From the NCBI GenBank assembly GCA_019059635.1, contig JAGVRJ010000014.1, positions 744,001-808,000 on the forward strand: a stretch of DNA of 64,000 nt. Direction: 5' to 3'. Both the position numbers and the translations under genes were made by a program. Source of the stretch: Proales similis (taxonomy: Eukaryota; Rotifera; Eurotatoria; Ploima; Proalidae). Positions 46,901 to 57,125 of the stretch are shown here, one piece after another. Within the stretch, counting starts at the first letter, position 1. Every line of letters starts with the position of its first letter. The notes under the pieces are model-generated. The model was given only the letters and a program-made list of their open reading frames with translations, did not search any database and was not told the origin of the DNA.

Positions 46901-47929
46901 ATTGTATCGGAAACAGGCGCCTGCATGAAGCGTGCTTGATGTCACAAAGATTTCTGGCTGAACGCCACCTTCCGTTTGTGTCTTGTCCAGGAATCGAGCT
47001 GTTTTGCCCGCTATTGCTGGCCCGCTCTTTTAATTTCGCTTGCAATTTCGCTTGCTTGTTTGCGCATTATCAAACGCTTAAATAATGATTTATTTAATTG
47101 AGCTTCGATCGCGAGTTGGCACTCGAAATTCGCTTCAATTGTTTTTGCCCAATTCTCTAGGACACTCACTAATTCTTTTATTTGACGCTGATCGAAATGC
47201 GGAGGCTGCACGCGTGTGTGTGTGTGTCTGTTGCTGCATTTGCTTCATCTCTCTAATTTGATTCTCCATCTAATTCCAGTAAAATGTGCATTATGCGCTT
47301 TCTGGATAAGCTTCTAAAACTGCGACCGCCGTATGCTCTGGAAGTTGGCTGATTGTCAGGCATCCGCCCGGCAGCCTGTCAATCTTGCAATACTTAAGCA
47401 CACATCGATTGAGCCAGGCGAGCGAATCAAGGCTCTCTCTCTCTCTGACTGGCGCATTCGCCTTCAAATAGCGGTCTCCGCTTGTGAGGACCAGAGTTAA
47501 TTAAAGTATTAAACTAATGGAAGAGAATAAACGATCGAAAGCTTAAAAAAGACCCCCGGAAGACGAATGCGAGCGTCTTTTAAGCCGCTTTTAGATTAAA
47601 CAATTGCCGACAGAGTGTGATGGCAATCAGGAGAAGGCAGCGTTTGCTGGAGGAAAACGAACAAGAAGCAAAGAGAGTGCAGCGGTGTCACTTGAGATTG
47701 ATGCCAAAAATGGAATGTTGAATTTTCGAGTAAGAGCACAATGACGTGAGTAATGGTGCAGCGCTATAGAGACTGAAAACGGATCGAACAAAGTAAGAGT
47801 GCTGACGTGAGCACATGAATTAGGGAGGCGAAACTCAGGCAGCAAGAGTGACGGCCTTGTTAAGTCGAGTATCGTTAAAGCGAGCGCCAGGACTCGGGGA
47901 ATACGAGCGAAGGAACAAACTTAATTTGA

Positions 47930-48196
47930 CTTGAAATATCCAAGTTTGCACAGCATTCGCGATGACGACGACGACAAAGACCAATATGGAGATGATGGTC
48001 GCGAGTGCCGGGCTGCTTATGCAAAGTAAAATTGATCGAAACCAGGAGAAAAACAGGGAAGGCCTGTCTCCTTGGATCACTAATCATCATCATTTCCATT
48101 CTCTTTTTTCCATTCTCTTGGTTGTCAAATAATGGCTCGGGTGCAACTGAAAGCCCGCTAGACACGTTCGACGCCCTGGTCTCATTGTCACTCTCG
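47930..48196 (-). CDS. Possible exons of a single-pass membrane protein
   Basis: Low-confidence candidate. Reading the minus strand, an acceptor (cgccatgtcag) near 48196 opens a frame beginning IVESDNETRASNVSSGLSVA and continuing to DPRRQAFPVFLL. A donor gtttcg and an acceptor cataagcag would join it to PALATIISILVFVVVVIANA, a clear membrane-spanning segment, then VQTWIFQ before a further donor-like gtcaaatt. No start codon, upstream exon or downstream exon was found and the family is not recognised. The hydrophobic run depends partly on a GTC triplet repeat, so chance is possible. Confidence 0.25.
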
Positions 48197-48238
48197 ACTA
48201 TCTGACATGGCGGGCCCTCCTAATTAGAAAAGTGATTG

Positions 48239-48565
48239 CAAGTATTCTTTTACACAGCTGCGCCGGTTGGAAATTCGAAGAAGGCAGCATCATCTAATGA
48301 TGGCGCGCGGAAGAGGGGAGCAGTGGCAGCAAACAATAGAGAGAAAAGCAACGGTAGTAATCATGACCATGAGAACGGACGCGATATTGAATTAGGTTCA
48401 CAATTCAGCTTAGGCCGCATTTGCTTGAACCCGCTTCGATTAAAGAGGAAAGAAAATGAGCCAACGAGCGCTGAATGCAAAAGCTTAGACAAGGCCGACG
48501 AACGGGTGGCAAAAATCAGTTCGTTCACACCCTGCCAGATTTACTTCCTAATCAGATACGAGTAA
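48239..48565 (+). CDS. Possible orphan exon, Lys/Asn/Glu-rich
   Basis: An open frame without ATG that encodes a polar segment (SSNDGARKRGAVAANNREKS, then RICLNPLRLKRKENEPTSAE) and ends at 48565. Acceptor-like sequences lie at its start (gattgcaag, ttacacag). Composition resembles coding sequence more than the surrounding DNA, but there is no family match and no partner exon. Treat as a weak candidate. Confidence 0.2.
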   Translation, partial: QVFFYTAAPVGNSKKAASSNDGARKRGAVAANNREKSNGSNHDHENGRDIELGSQFSLGRICLNPLRLKRKENEPTSAECKSLDKADERVAKISSFTPCQIYFLIRYE

Positions 48566-49760
48566 TCAGATCGAACGGGCCCGTCACGACTCGACGCACG
48601 TCAATTGGCATCACCGCTGGTAATCCATAAATTTGCGAGCGCACGCTCGCTCTCATGCGGCGGTGATCAGCTCGAGTGACAAATCGCTCAAGACACTGTG
48701 TTGTCACCTTTGGCTCATTGCAAAGAGCGTGCTTGTCTGCCTGCGACTGACTAGCTCTTGGCCCCCTTGACGTTGCTATCAGCTCTGAGATTGCCGTTTA
48801 TTTATGAGCATGGCCTGACGAGAGCAGCAATCCGATCACGTAATTGTTTGCCAACTAGTTCTCCATTGCAGAATATAAGAAGCAAGAGCTCTGTCAACCT
48901 GGGGAGGTTGCTTCCTGATTCATTTAATAAAAGCAGAAATTTTGTTGATTGTCGCTCTCTTCATCAGATAATAACTGCAGAGCAAATTGCCGAATATTGA
49001 CAGCAAACGCTCGCACACACACACAGAAACAAACAGAAACGGGACCGATTTGGACGAGAGGACCGAGAAGCTCGGCTCGGTTCATGGTTTGTTCGACTAA
49101 TCGCATGCCTGCGACAAATGAGGCCTACGTAGAGCGGCCTGGCGCATTGACTCGGCTCAGCTCGAGCCGAAGCTGTTTAATTTGTTCATGAATGATTCAT
49201 GAGGCAGAAGGCAGGCAAAAAATAACCAGCGCCAACAAGAACCGGGAGGCGAAAACAGTTTACAATCGATAGAACAAATAGGAGCGACAGAGGAGAAAAT
49301 GTCAAAGAGGATCGTGATTTATGCACTCGGATGGCAAACTTTTCGTCTTGTTGCTGTTGGCCAAATGGCGCATTGTAATTTGCTGTCTCTCTCTGTGAAA
49401 TAGGCCCAAATTCCCAGAAGCCGAAGAGGGCCCCTGAGAACCAGAGCGCGCCAAGTCCGTTTGGTTGGCGGCTTCGAGCAAGGGAGGGTAAATTTTGCCA
49501 TTTTTTAACCGCCCCACTGGCCCCGTTCAATTGAATATGTTCACTCCGCACATAAAATTTAATCATCGCTTAGCTCGGCTCGCACAAAAAAGGCGAATAA
49601 AATTCAAAGCGAGCGCAACTAAAAGCGAATAATAAAAAGGGGGAGCAGATACAAGCGAAAGAGAGAGGACTCGTCCAAATAATCGATTTAAATTGATTGC
49701 AGCAATCAATCAAAAACACTGATCGAGCAGAACAGAGGTGAACTCAAACTGCAACCTCAA

Positions 49761-52700
49761 ATGGAGCAAGAGTTGAGCAAATTGATCGAAGCGTGGCGGA
49801 TATGCTCGTCGGGCCGGGCTCAAGATAGCCTCTACCAGGAGGCGTTCAATTATATTGAGAATGTGAAGCAGAGCTCGCCAAATCTTCTCGAGATGTCGTT
49901 CGTTCTGCTCAGCCAGTCGGACTCGGTCGAGCTGGCCTATTTCGGCTCTCAGCTCCTACTCAGCTCGATTAAGTTTCAATGGAACTCGTTCGGTGACCAG
50001 TTGAAGCAGCAGCTGCGTCAGCGATTTCTGTCGCTCGTCGGCGACAAGCAAGGTGTCAACGTGCTCAGCACCGGACCAAACTACCTGAAGCGTGGCCTCT
50101 GTGTGGTGCTTGTCGAAATTGTTAAACGCGAAGTTCCCCAGAACTGGTCGAGTTTCCTCGCCGACATGCTGGCCTTGTCTGCTCTGTCGAAGCAGACGGA
50201 GCACTTGACCATGCTGCTGATGCGCTGCATGGCCGAAGAGTTCATCGAGAACGAGCAGCAATCGCTGCCCAGCCACCGTCGCAAGGACATAAACGCGTAC
50301 TTGAGCGAGAATATGACGCTTGTTTACGAAATGCATCTGAGTGCCCTGAAGAGCAACATGAGTGTGCTCGAGCAAGGAACGCTCGGCGAGCAACTTCACT
50401 CGCAGATCGTGCAGGCGTGTCTGCAGTCTCTCGAGCTCTTCATAAACTGGTTCAAAGTGGACCTAATCGCCCTAAATGATTATCTACTCGTGCAAATAGC
50501 GCTCGCCTTGCTCAAGTGGCCACAGTTCGCCGAGCATGCGGTCGTCTGTCTTGTGGCGTTTGTCAATCGAAAAGGCAGCGAAAGCGAACGACAGCCCGTT
50601 CTGAAGCTGTTCAATCCGAGCGAACTGACGCAGATATTCGAATGCATCAAAGTGAGCAGTGAGAACGAGAGCTTCAAGCCGCTCCTGCGCCACTTGATTA
50701 AGCTGCTGACCGGAATGGGCGCTCAGCTCAGTCAGCAATGGAGCAGTGACTCGTTCGAGCCGCCCAAACAGCTGAATACTTACTTGAACGCCACGCTGGA
50801 GCTGATGTTCAGCGACAGCGTTCAATTTTCTTTCGAGGCTGTTCAGCTGTGGAACACGCTGCTCACCAACGAGCACATGAGCCACAACGAGCAAGTGCGT
50901 CAAATACTGATCAAGCTGGCGCAGACGCTCACTGACTCGTACTTGACGCTGAAACGCAACAATTTCAGCTTTCTCGACTTTGACTCGCAGAGCGAATACG
51001 ACAAGTTCTTCACTCGATTCAGAGTCGAGCTCGCCAAGCTAATTAAGAACGCAAGCAACCTCTTGCTGGAGCCTTATTTGAACGCGAGCTACCAATGGGC
51101 CATTAAGATAATGACGCAAACAAATGCACTGAGAGGCGACGAGCTATTGACTGGCTACGATTCAAACTCGCTATTATTCATGTGCTGGGACGGGCTGCTG
51201 TTCGTTTGGAACAGTCTATCACACACGCTCCAGCGTCGGTTGCTTGTTGAGGAGCGTCAGCAGCAGCAGCAGCACCAGGCAGAGAGCATTCAGCTAATTC
51301 ACGTCAAGATTTGCTCTCTTATCGATTATTGCATGCAATTAAACACGACCAACGCCAATTATAACTCATTTAATCTGAGTCTGCTCTCTACGGCGCTGGG
51401 TGTGTACGAACGCTTGGCCAACACGGAGAACATCTACGGCAAAGTGATCGAGAAGCTGTTCGCCGAAATTGACTCGTTTGCTGCAGCCAACGCGCCTGGA
51501 GCTGCCGATTGCGATCTGGAGCTAATCAAGCACAAGAGCAACCTTCGTCGCCAGGCAGCTGCCATGCTCCTCAATGTGTGCAAGTCGCACGCCGAGCAAG
51601 TAAAGCCCATCTTCAGCGACATGTTTGCCAAGATCGGCCAGCTGGTGAGCAGCGAGGCCAGTCCTCAGCTCGAGAAGGTCATTCTGGTCCAGGCCTATGT
51701 GCACTGTTTGAACTCACTCGACTCGCAACTGCAGCACTCTTATCTCATGCAGCTGATGAATCCATTGATCGCCTACTTGAACAGCGTGGCCTTCTCATTG
51801 CAGGACGTGTCCAGCTTTCTAGTTCACTTGGGCCTGTCCGCGCCGGCCGGACCGAGCGAGCTGGAAAACCGAAGGCACTTGTTCTACCACGTGAATCTGT
51901 CCTACAGTGTGGTGAAAACGCTCGAGCTGAAGGCCGACTTGAACGAGCAGCTGAAAAGCCAGCTGTGGTCGGCTCTGGCGGTCATTTTCGAGCATCTGCT
52001 TTCCGCATTCAAGTGCCTGAATCAGCTGCATTCGATCGACATTCGTCTTGATGCCGGAGTGCTGGATATGACCGAGTCGGCCAAATCAGTGGCGCTCGGC
52101 GTCCCGCTCAGCAAGGGCGCCACTGACGAGACTGATAAAGTGCAAATGATGATTTACAATTCATACGACACAATAAGTCAATTAATTGGAATTTACTTGA
52201 CAAAATTCAAACGCGAGCTGCTCGACGAGCCGAGTCAATTGTCGTCTTGCTCTTCTTACGAGCTGCCAGTGAAACTGGGCCAGAGCGTGTTCGCCGAGTT
52301 CGCCAATTTGCCTTTCTTCAGAATCCGCTCAATTATCCGCTACATTCTCAAGCCGTGTCTGAGTCAGCCGTTCGGCTCTGATGCGATTGCTCGGCGATCG
52401 CTTCACGTTCGACTCGGCGAAATGCTAATCGAGCATTTCCTGCCCGCAATTTTGTCGCGAATCACTGAGCGAAATAGAACGCATGTAGGAAGTGGCGCCA
52501 TCTGCACTGAGCGCGCCATCGAGTCAAGAGGAGAGGAGGAAGACGACGAGGAAATTCAAAAGCAGGTCATCGAAGAGACACAGTTCACGCTCATGTGCCG
52601 CGAGATTGTCGATTTTCTCAAGACGTTGTGCACGTTCGCCTTTTCACCCGAGCACACCTCTCTTCAGACAGGAACTAATTTAAAAAGCGCTCAAGAGGAA

Positions 52701-53378
52701 GCGGCAACTGGTGGCGACAGCCGCGTCGCTGCAAGCTTCGGCGAATTGATTGCCTCAAGTGAAACGATGAACGGCGACTCGGAGAACTATCCGAACGCGA
52801 GCGCAAACACGAGCGAATTCACGCTCTATTTGATTGAGAACAACCGAGTTGTTTACCAGAGCATTGTTCTGTGCGTTTTCGAGGGCCTCAGCTGGCCCGA
52901 CTCGTACTGCTGCTTGCGCTTTGTGAAAATCGGCAGCGAGCTGCTCAAGCTCAATCAGTTCGTCAACAGCTTGAACGGGCAAATAAGCGAGCTGTTGTTC
53001 AGAAGCAGCCTGAATGCAATTCAAACACACGGCGAGCAGCACGAGATCCTCAGCGCCCTCATCAACTTGTGCATTCAGATCTACGAGAGCACCAACTGCA
53101 AGAGCGTTCTCAACGCCTTGCTCACTCAGGTGCCCAATTTGAACTCGAAGCTGTTCAACGAGTTCACTGCCGAGCAGGACAAGAGCGAGAAAATGAAGAA
53201 AGACTGCCTGAAGAAGCTGCTGCAGCCCATAATCGGCAAGAGCGTCAGTCAACTGTACAAGAACGAAATCATAATCCGTCCTCTAGCGCCGCTACAGAAT
53301 CGTCAGTCGGCCCAGAAATCCTTCTCGAACTGTGCGGAGCCGTCCACTGTGAGCATCTGCTCTCTGTTTGACAATTGA
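49761..53378 (+). CDS. XPO5: Exportin-5, single exon
   Basis: Karyopherin that carries pre-miRNAs and other structured RNAs out of the nucleus with RanGTP. One uninterrupted frame of 1205 codons, nearly identical in length to human XPO5 (1204). HEAT-type helical repeats run throughout. The N-terminal half shows family blocks: LAYFGSQLLLSSIKFQWNSF, NYLKRGLCVVLVEIVKREVP, QNWSSFLADMLALSALSKQT, and RRKDINAYLSENMTLVYEM. The C-terminal half keeps the long helical arch and ends near KKLLQPIIGKSVSQLYKNEI. A short acidic insertion (GEEEDDEEIQ) and a Gln tract (QQQQQHQ) lie in loops. ATG at 49761 gives MEQELSKLIEAW, a normal start. Its 3' end converges on CNOT4. Confidence 0.9.
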   Translation: MEQELSKLIEAWRICSSGRAQDSLYQEAFNYIENVKQSSPNLLEMSFVLLSQSDSVELAYFGSQLLLSSIKFQWNSFGDQLKQQLRQRFLSLVGDKQGVNVLSTGPNYLKRGLCVVLVEIVKREVPQNWSSFLADMLALSALSKQTEHLTMLLMRCMAEEFIENEQQSLPSHRRKDINAYLSENMTLVYEMHLSALKSNMSVLEQGTLGEQLHSQIVQACLQSLELFINWFKVDLIALNDYLLVQIALALLKWPQFAEHAVVCLVAFVNRKGSESERQPVLKLFNPSELTQIFECIKVSSENESFKPLLRHLIKLLTGMGAQLSQQWSSDSFEPPKQLNTYLNATLELMFSDSVQFSFEAVQLWNTLLTNEHMSHNEQVRQILIKLAQTLTDSYLTLKRNNFSFLDFDSQSEYDKFFTRFRVELAKLIKNASNLLLEPYLNASYQWAIKIMTQTNALRGDELLTGYDSNSLLFMCWDGLLFVWNSLSHTLQRRLLVEERQQQQQHQAESIQLIHVKICSLIDYCMQLNTTNANYNSFNLSLLSTALGVYERLANTENIYGKVIEKLFAEIDSFAAANAPGAADCDLELIKHKSNLRRQAAAMLLNVCKSHAEQVKPIFSDMFAKIGQLVSSEASPQLEKVILVQAYVHCLNSLDSQLQHSYLMQLMNPLIAYLNSVAFSLQDVSSFLVHLGLSAPAGPSELENRRHLFYHVNLSYSVVKTLELKADLNEQLKSQLWSALAVIFEHLLSAFKCLNQLHSIDIRLDAGVLDMTESAKSVALGVPLSKGATDETDKVQMMIYNSYDTISQLIGIYLTKFKRELLDEPSQLSSCSSYELPVKLGQSVFAEFANLPFFRIRSIIRYILKPCLSQPFGSDAIARRSLHVRLGEMLIEHFLPAILSRITERNRTHVGSGAICTERAIESRGEEEDDEEIQKQVIEETQFTLMCREIVDFLKTLCTFAFSPEHTSLQTGTNLKSAQEEAATGGDSRVAASFGELIASSETMNGDSENYPNASANTSEFTLYLIENNRVVYQSIVLCVFEGLSWPDSYCCLRFVKIGSELLKLNQFVNSLNGQISELLFRSSLNAIQTHGEQHEILSALINLCIQIYESTNCKSVLNALLTQVPNLNSKLFNEFTAEQDKSEKMKKDCLKKLLQPIIGKSVSQLYKNEIIIRPLAPLQNRQSAQKSFSNCAEPSTVSICSLFDN

Positions 53379-53617
53379 CCTTTATTTTGCCACAACCACT
53401 TGCCCACCATGAACGCTCCTCTTGTGTAAACGTGTGATGACTCTAATTATTTTATTTAATTTGTGAGCCAAGGACGAGCCAGGCCGACAAAAAGAGAGAC
53501 GAAGCAAAGAACAAAAGAGACTAAAGTGCTGTGCGACACGCCCTCCCATCTTTTTACTCTCTTCTTTCTTCGCCTCTTTTTCGTTCTTTCATCTTTTTTT
53601 ATTTCGGTCTCGATGGC

Positions 53618-53623
53618 AATAAA
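53618..53623 (+). terminator. Poly(A) signal of Exportin-5
   Basis: AATAAA 240 bases after the stop codon. Confidence 0.5.
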
Positions 53624-53732
53624 AAGCCCGGTCATCTCTTTCGCTTCTTGAATGGGTCCCTTATCTCCACGGCAGATGAGCAAATCTCACGCTTCCCTGT
53701 CCAAAAGAAGGAACGAGCTCTCATCCAGCGAT

Positions 53733-53738
53733 TTTATT
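53733..53738 (-). terminator. Poly(A) signal of CNOT4
   Basis: TTTATT on the plus strand, AATAAA in the direction of CNOT4, about 210 bases beyond its stop. It lies only 110 bases from the opposing Exportin-5 signal. Confidence 0.45.
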
Positions 53739-53943
53739 TTAAAGCGTAGTGATCTTGACAAAAGTTATTAGATGGTGGCTCCAGTGCTGACTGTGGCGTC
53801 GACGATGATGCTGCGGCTCCTGGTGGTGTTTGCGATTTCTCAAATTCTGAATAAGTCAACCTCAATCGGTGCAATAGACGATAAAAATGCGCTCGCACGC
53901 GGCACCCTCAAGAGGTATCGTGTCAAGGCCTTTTGCTAAAGGC

Positions 53944-56900
53944 TCATAGGTGCTCGTTGGGTATTTGATGGCTGCCACCAAAGTTTGATCTGTGAATTTG
54001 TGCAAGTTGTTGATGCAGCGCCATCAGATTCATGTTTATGTTCGCCTTGTTCGCCAGCAGCTGTTCGTTAAGTCCGGAGCCGCTCGCCATTCTGAACGAG
54101 TTGCTCTGCCTCAGCTGTTCTTCGATTTTTTGCAACTCGCTGTTTAGATTGAACGCTGCACCGGCGCCGCTCTGATTGGCCATTGTGAGACCGTTCGAAT
54201 TTGAGGCGAAATTGAGGCCGTTGGAGAACTGCGCTGAGGACATGTGGCCGAGCGAAGCCGACTGGCCTTGGAGTTTTTGTTCGAGTAAAAAGCTGGCCAT
54301 TCGCTGGCTGTGCGCATTATTCATGGCGTTCTCGTTGAAATTTGGGCTCGCCAGGTTGGGCAATGAGTTTAGCCGGTCGGTGAGCGAGATTATTGCGGGA
54401 TCGTCGGGCCACATCTGTTCGGACTTGCGACTCGACTCGTTCATGAAACTGTTCGATTTGAGCTCGTTAAAGACCGAGCCGGTGCCGTTGTTGTGTCCGG
54501 GGCCGAAGCTTATGTTCGCGTGAGGTAAAATTGTGCGAAGAGCGTCTGTCCAGTCTGGCTTTAAATGAGAGCCGTTCATCTGGTTCTGATTGTATTGCTG
54601 CTGTTGCTGCTGCTGCTGCTGAAGGTGATGCTGGTGATGACTGTGTGAGGTCTGATGCTGAGTCATTGCTGCGTTCATGTCAAATGAGTTCATTCGATGC
54701 ATGAGGGCGTCAAGTTGTGCTCGCGAGTTGGCATTCGTCGTCTGATTCAGCTGATTCAAATGGCGGATGGCATCAATGCTCGAAAAGCTCTTGCTCAGCT
54801 GGCTCAGCAGGTTCTGATGATTCATGAGATGAGTGCCGTTGCTGTTGTTCAGACCAGCCTGAGCGGCAATTCCGTTCTGACTAGTGTTCAAATGGCCGTT
54901 CTGGCTGCTGTTGCCTGTTGTGTTAATCATCGACGGGAACGCGTTTTGACCGAGCATGGCAGTTATCTTGTTCTGGGAGTCAATTGTGTTGAAATCGCTG
55001 AATGAGTTCTTGCCCGAGCCGAACTGGGAGAAACCTGGCGGCGGTGGCTGCTGGGCAAGCGGAGTGGAGCCGCGTCGAGCATTTAGGAAATTCTCGTAGC
55101 CCGAGCCTCGCAGCTCTGCGTCGCTCACAGGATGAGGCGAGTGAATGTTGGACTCAGCCGCGAAGGGCGATATGCTGTAATTCAATTTTTGTTGAACCAA
55201 ATCAGCCGCAGCAAAGCCGTTGGACGACGAGGACGACGAAGAAGACTGCTGATAGGCACCGGTGATGCCCTGCTTGAACAAGCTGATGGCCTCCATCTGC
55301 CTTTGAATGAGGTCGATTGTGTGATTGTTGTTTCGATCGTTCGAGTTGAAATTGTCTAGTCGGGCCGAGTCGAGCAGATAGAGCGGGCCGCCATGGTCAT
55401 TGCAGCCGAGACCATCCTCGGACTGCATGAGCTGCTCTAGTCCGCGCGCGGACACACCCCAAGGGTCGAAGCCAAGGTCTTCTTCTTGAGCATTAGGCGC
55501 CTCTTCAAACTCGGCCGATGCCTCGCTTTCTTTGCCAGCATCGTTTAGCAGAGCGCTGGACGACTCGCTTGGCTCCGAGTCGGCTCGCGGCGTGTTCTCT
55601 TCGTTGCCGATCGACTCCTCCTGCTCGGCTTCTTTGTGTGCCGGGCCGACCTCCTCGTCAAGACTGCGACCTCGTCTGCCCGACGCTTTTTCTCTGTGCG
55701 TCGACTGCTTCACTCGTTCTGTGCTGTTTTTAGCCTCACTGCTTGTCGCCGTGCGACCGGTGTTTCCCTCTCGGCCCGCGCCTGTCTTGCCGGCCTCTTT
55801 ATTTCTGGACGAGCGGCTGGCTCTTTGGGACTTGCTTCTTTAAAGTGAAATTTTCTTATTTCTTCTTCTTCTCACTTTGCTCCAAGACACACTGCCTGCT
55901 TACTTGGCCTTTGAGTCGAGGTTTGAGTTGATGCTGTTTGATGTGCTGATGCTGCTGCTGTTCACGCTGCTGTTTGTGTTGCTTTTGGCGTTGGTTGTAC
56001 TGGATGCACTGGCCGATGTGTTTTGAATTGCATTCAATGGCATCTGAGTGCCGCCCGACGAGCTGGCGCCCGGGCGATTTGTAGTTGAACTCGATTCGTT
56101 TGATTTGCTGTTGAGGAACGTTTCGATGAGCTTGGCTTCGTAGTCGAGATGTTTTCTTCGCGCCAACGGTTGACAATACACGCTTCACCATACGAGAGGC
56201 ATGAGAGGCTTACCCGTTTGACATTTGTTCCTTTGTGAAACTGGCTGCTTCTTCGCCCAGATCGTGCAAGTACATGCAGTCGGCCTTTGGACACGGAGAG
56301 TTTTTCAAAAAGTGACTGCAATACTTGGTGGTGCCCAGACTGGCGCGCAGAGTTCTGTTATCGATCTGAAGGTTGTTCACTGTTTTGATGGCACGCAATG
56401 CCTCGTCCGGTTTACTGAAGGTCAAGTAGGCACTTGCACTCGGGGTCTTGACGTTCTTGCGTGAGATGGCAATTTAAGCGGCTTGGGCCGACTGTGCCTA
56501 CCTGTGTACCGGCGTAGCTTGGCGACGGATTAACCACTACTTTGAGTATCTTTCCGAATCGGCCAAAGTACTCGTGTTTCTTGAGAGTTTCGGCCTCGGC
56601 CAAACGCGACGATAAGCCGACTACAAAAACAAGATTCTTCTGAACAACACGCACGTCGGCCAAATGACGCCGATTTTCACTCATTTTCTGCTTTTTCTGG
56701 CCCTCTTTTTGCTTTCGTTCTTTTTTGATTCGAATTATGCTGCTCAGGGCAATTGATTAAGGGAGTCTGCGGGCCACAGGCAGAGTGCAGGCACTTACTC
56801 GTCCTCGGACAACGGCTCGAAGTAGGCCGGGTTCTCCGAGTACGGTTTGCGACACGCCGGACAAAGGCCGTTGCCGTCCGTTTTGAGCCGATGCCAACAA

Positions 56901-57125
56901 AACCTACAGATCTGGAGAAGCAGGCGGGTGATTTAGATGTCGGTCCGGGCCCGTGCCTGGTAAGAGATTACCTGGTAGCCACATGTACATGGATAAAAGC
57001 CAATGTCGTCTAGCTCGAGAGGCTCCATGCACAATGGACACTGAGCCAACTTCGTTTAGACTCGTTCGTTCGATTGTCGAGCAAGATCACAAGCTCACCT
57101 CGTCTATCTGTTCGTCTGGTGTCAT
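53944..57125 (-). CDS. CNOT4: CCR4-NOT subunit 4, RING E3 ubiquitin ligase (CNOT4/Not4)
   Basis: Ubiquitin ligase linked to the CCR4-NOT deadenylase and to ribosome quality control. ATG 57125-57123 (MTPDEQIDE). The C4C4 RING follows over two exons: CPLCMEPLELDDIGFYPCTC, GYQ-ICRFCWHRLKTDGNGLC, PACRKPYSENPAYFEPL, nearly identical to human. Then the linker coil (KKQKMSENRRHLADVRVVQK), the RRM (NLVFVVGLSSRLAEAETLKK, EYFGRFGKILKVVVNPSPSY, TLRASLGTTKYC) and the CCCH finger (CSHFLKNSPCPKADCMYLH). The C-terminal two thirds, mainly one 1.9 kb exon, are disordered and rich in Asn, Ser and Gln, with a nine-residue Gln run and repeated FxxxNG blocks. This tail is where Not1/Caf40 binding occurs in relatives. 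Introns at about 57097-57049, 56970-56911 and others are GT-AG. Confidence 0.94.

Larger units (their letters stand above)
43839..49760. other. Gene-poor 5.9 kb region
   Basis: Largest stretch without a confident gene. It holds only simple repeats, (CA)n at 44983-44995, TATATATATATA at 45178-45189 and (TG)n at about 47212-47227, a GATC-rich patch near 44686-44706, a G-run near 46118-46125, and two low-confidence exon candidates near 47,9-48,2 kb and 48,2-48,6 kb. It probably contains the 5' UTR introns or regulatory DNA of the exchanger (left) and Exportin-5 (right). Confidence 0.5.
53379..53943. other. Convergent 3' spacer of Exportin-5 and CNOT4
   Basis: About 565 bases that contain both 3' UTRs. 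Pyrimidine-rich stretch (TTTCTTC repeats) at about 53560-53600. No separate gene seen. Confidence 0.6.

Noticed and set aside
46582-47045. Overlapping small frames in the gene-poor block
   Set aside because: No motif, no splice partners and strand ambiguity; consistent with chance frames.
52755-53371. Frames of 165-166 codons on both strands within Exportin-5
   Set aside because: Shadows of the Exportin-5 reading frame.
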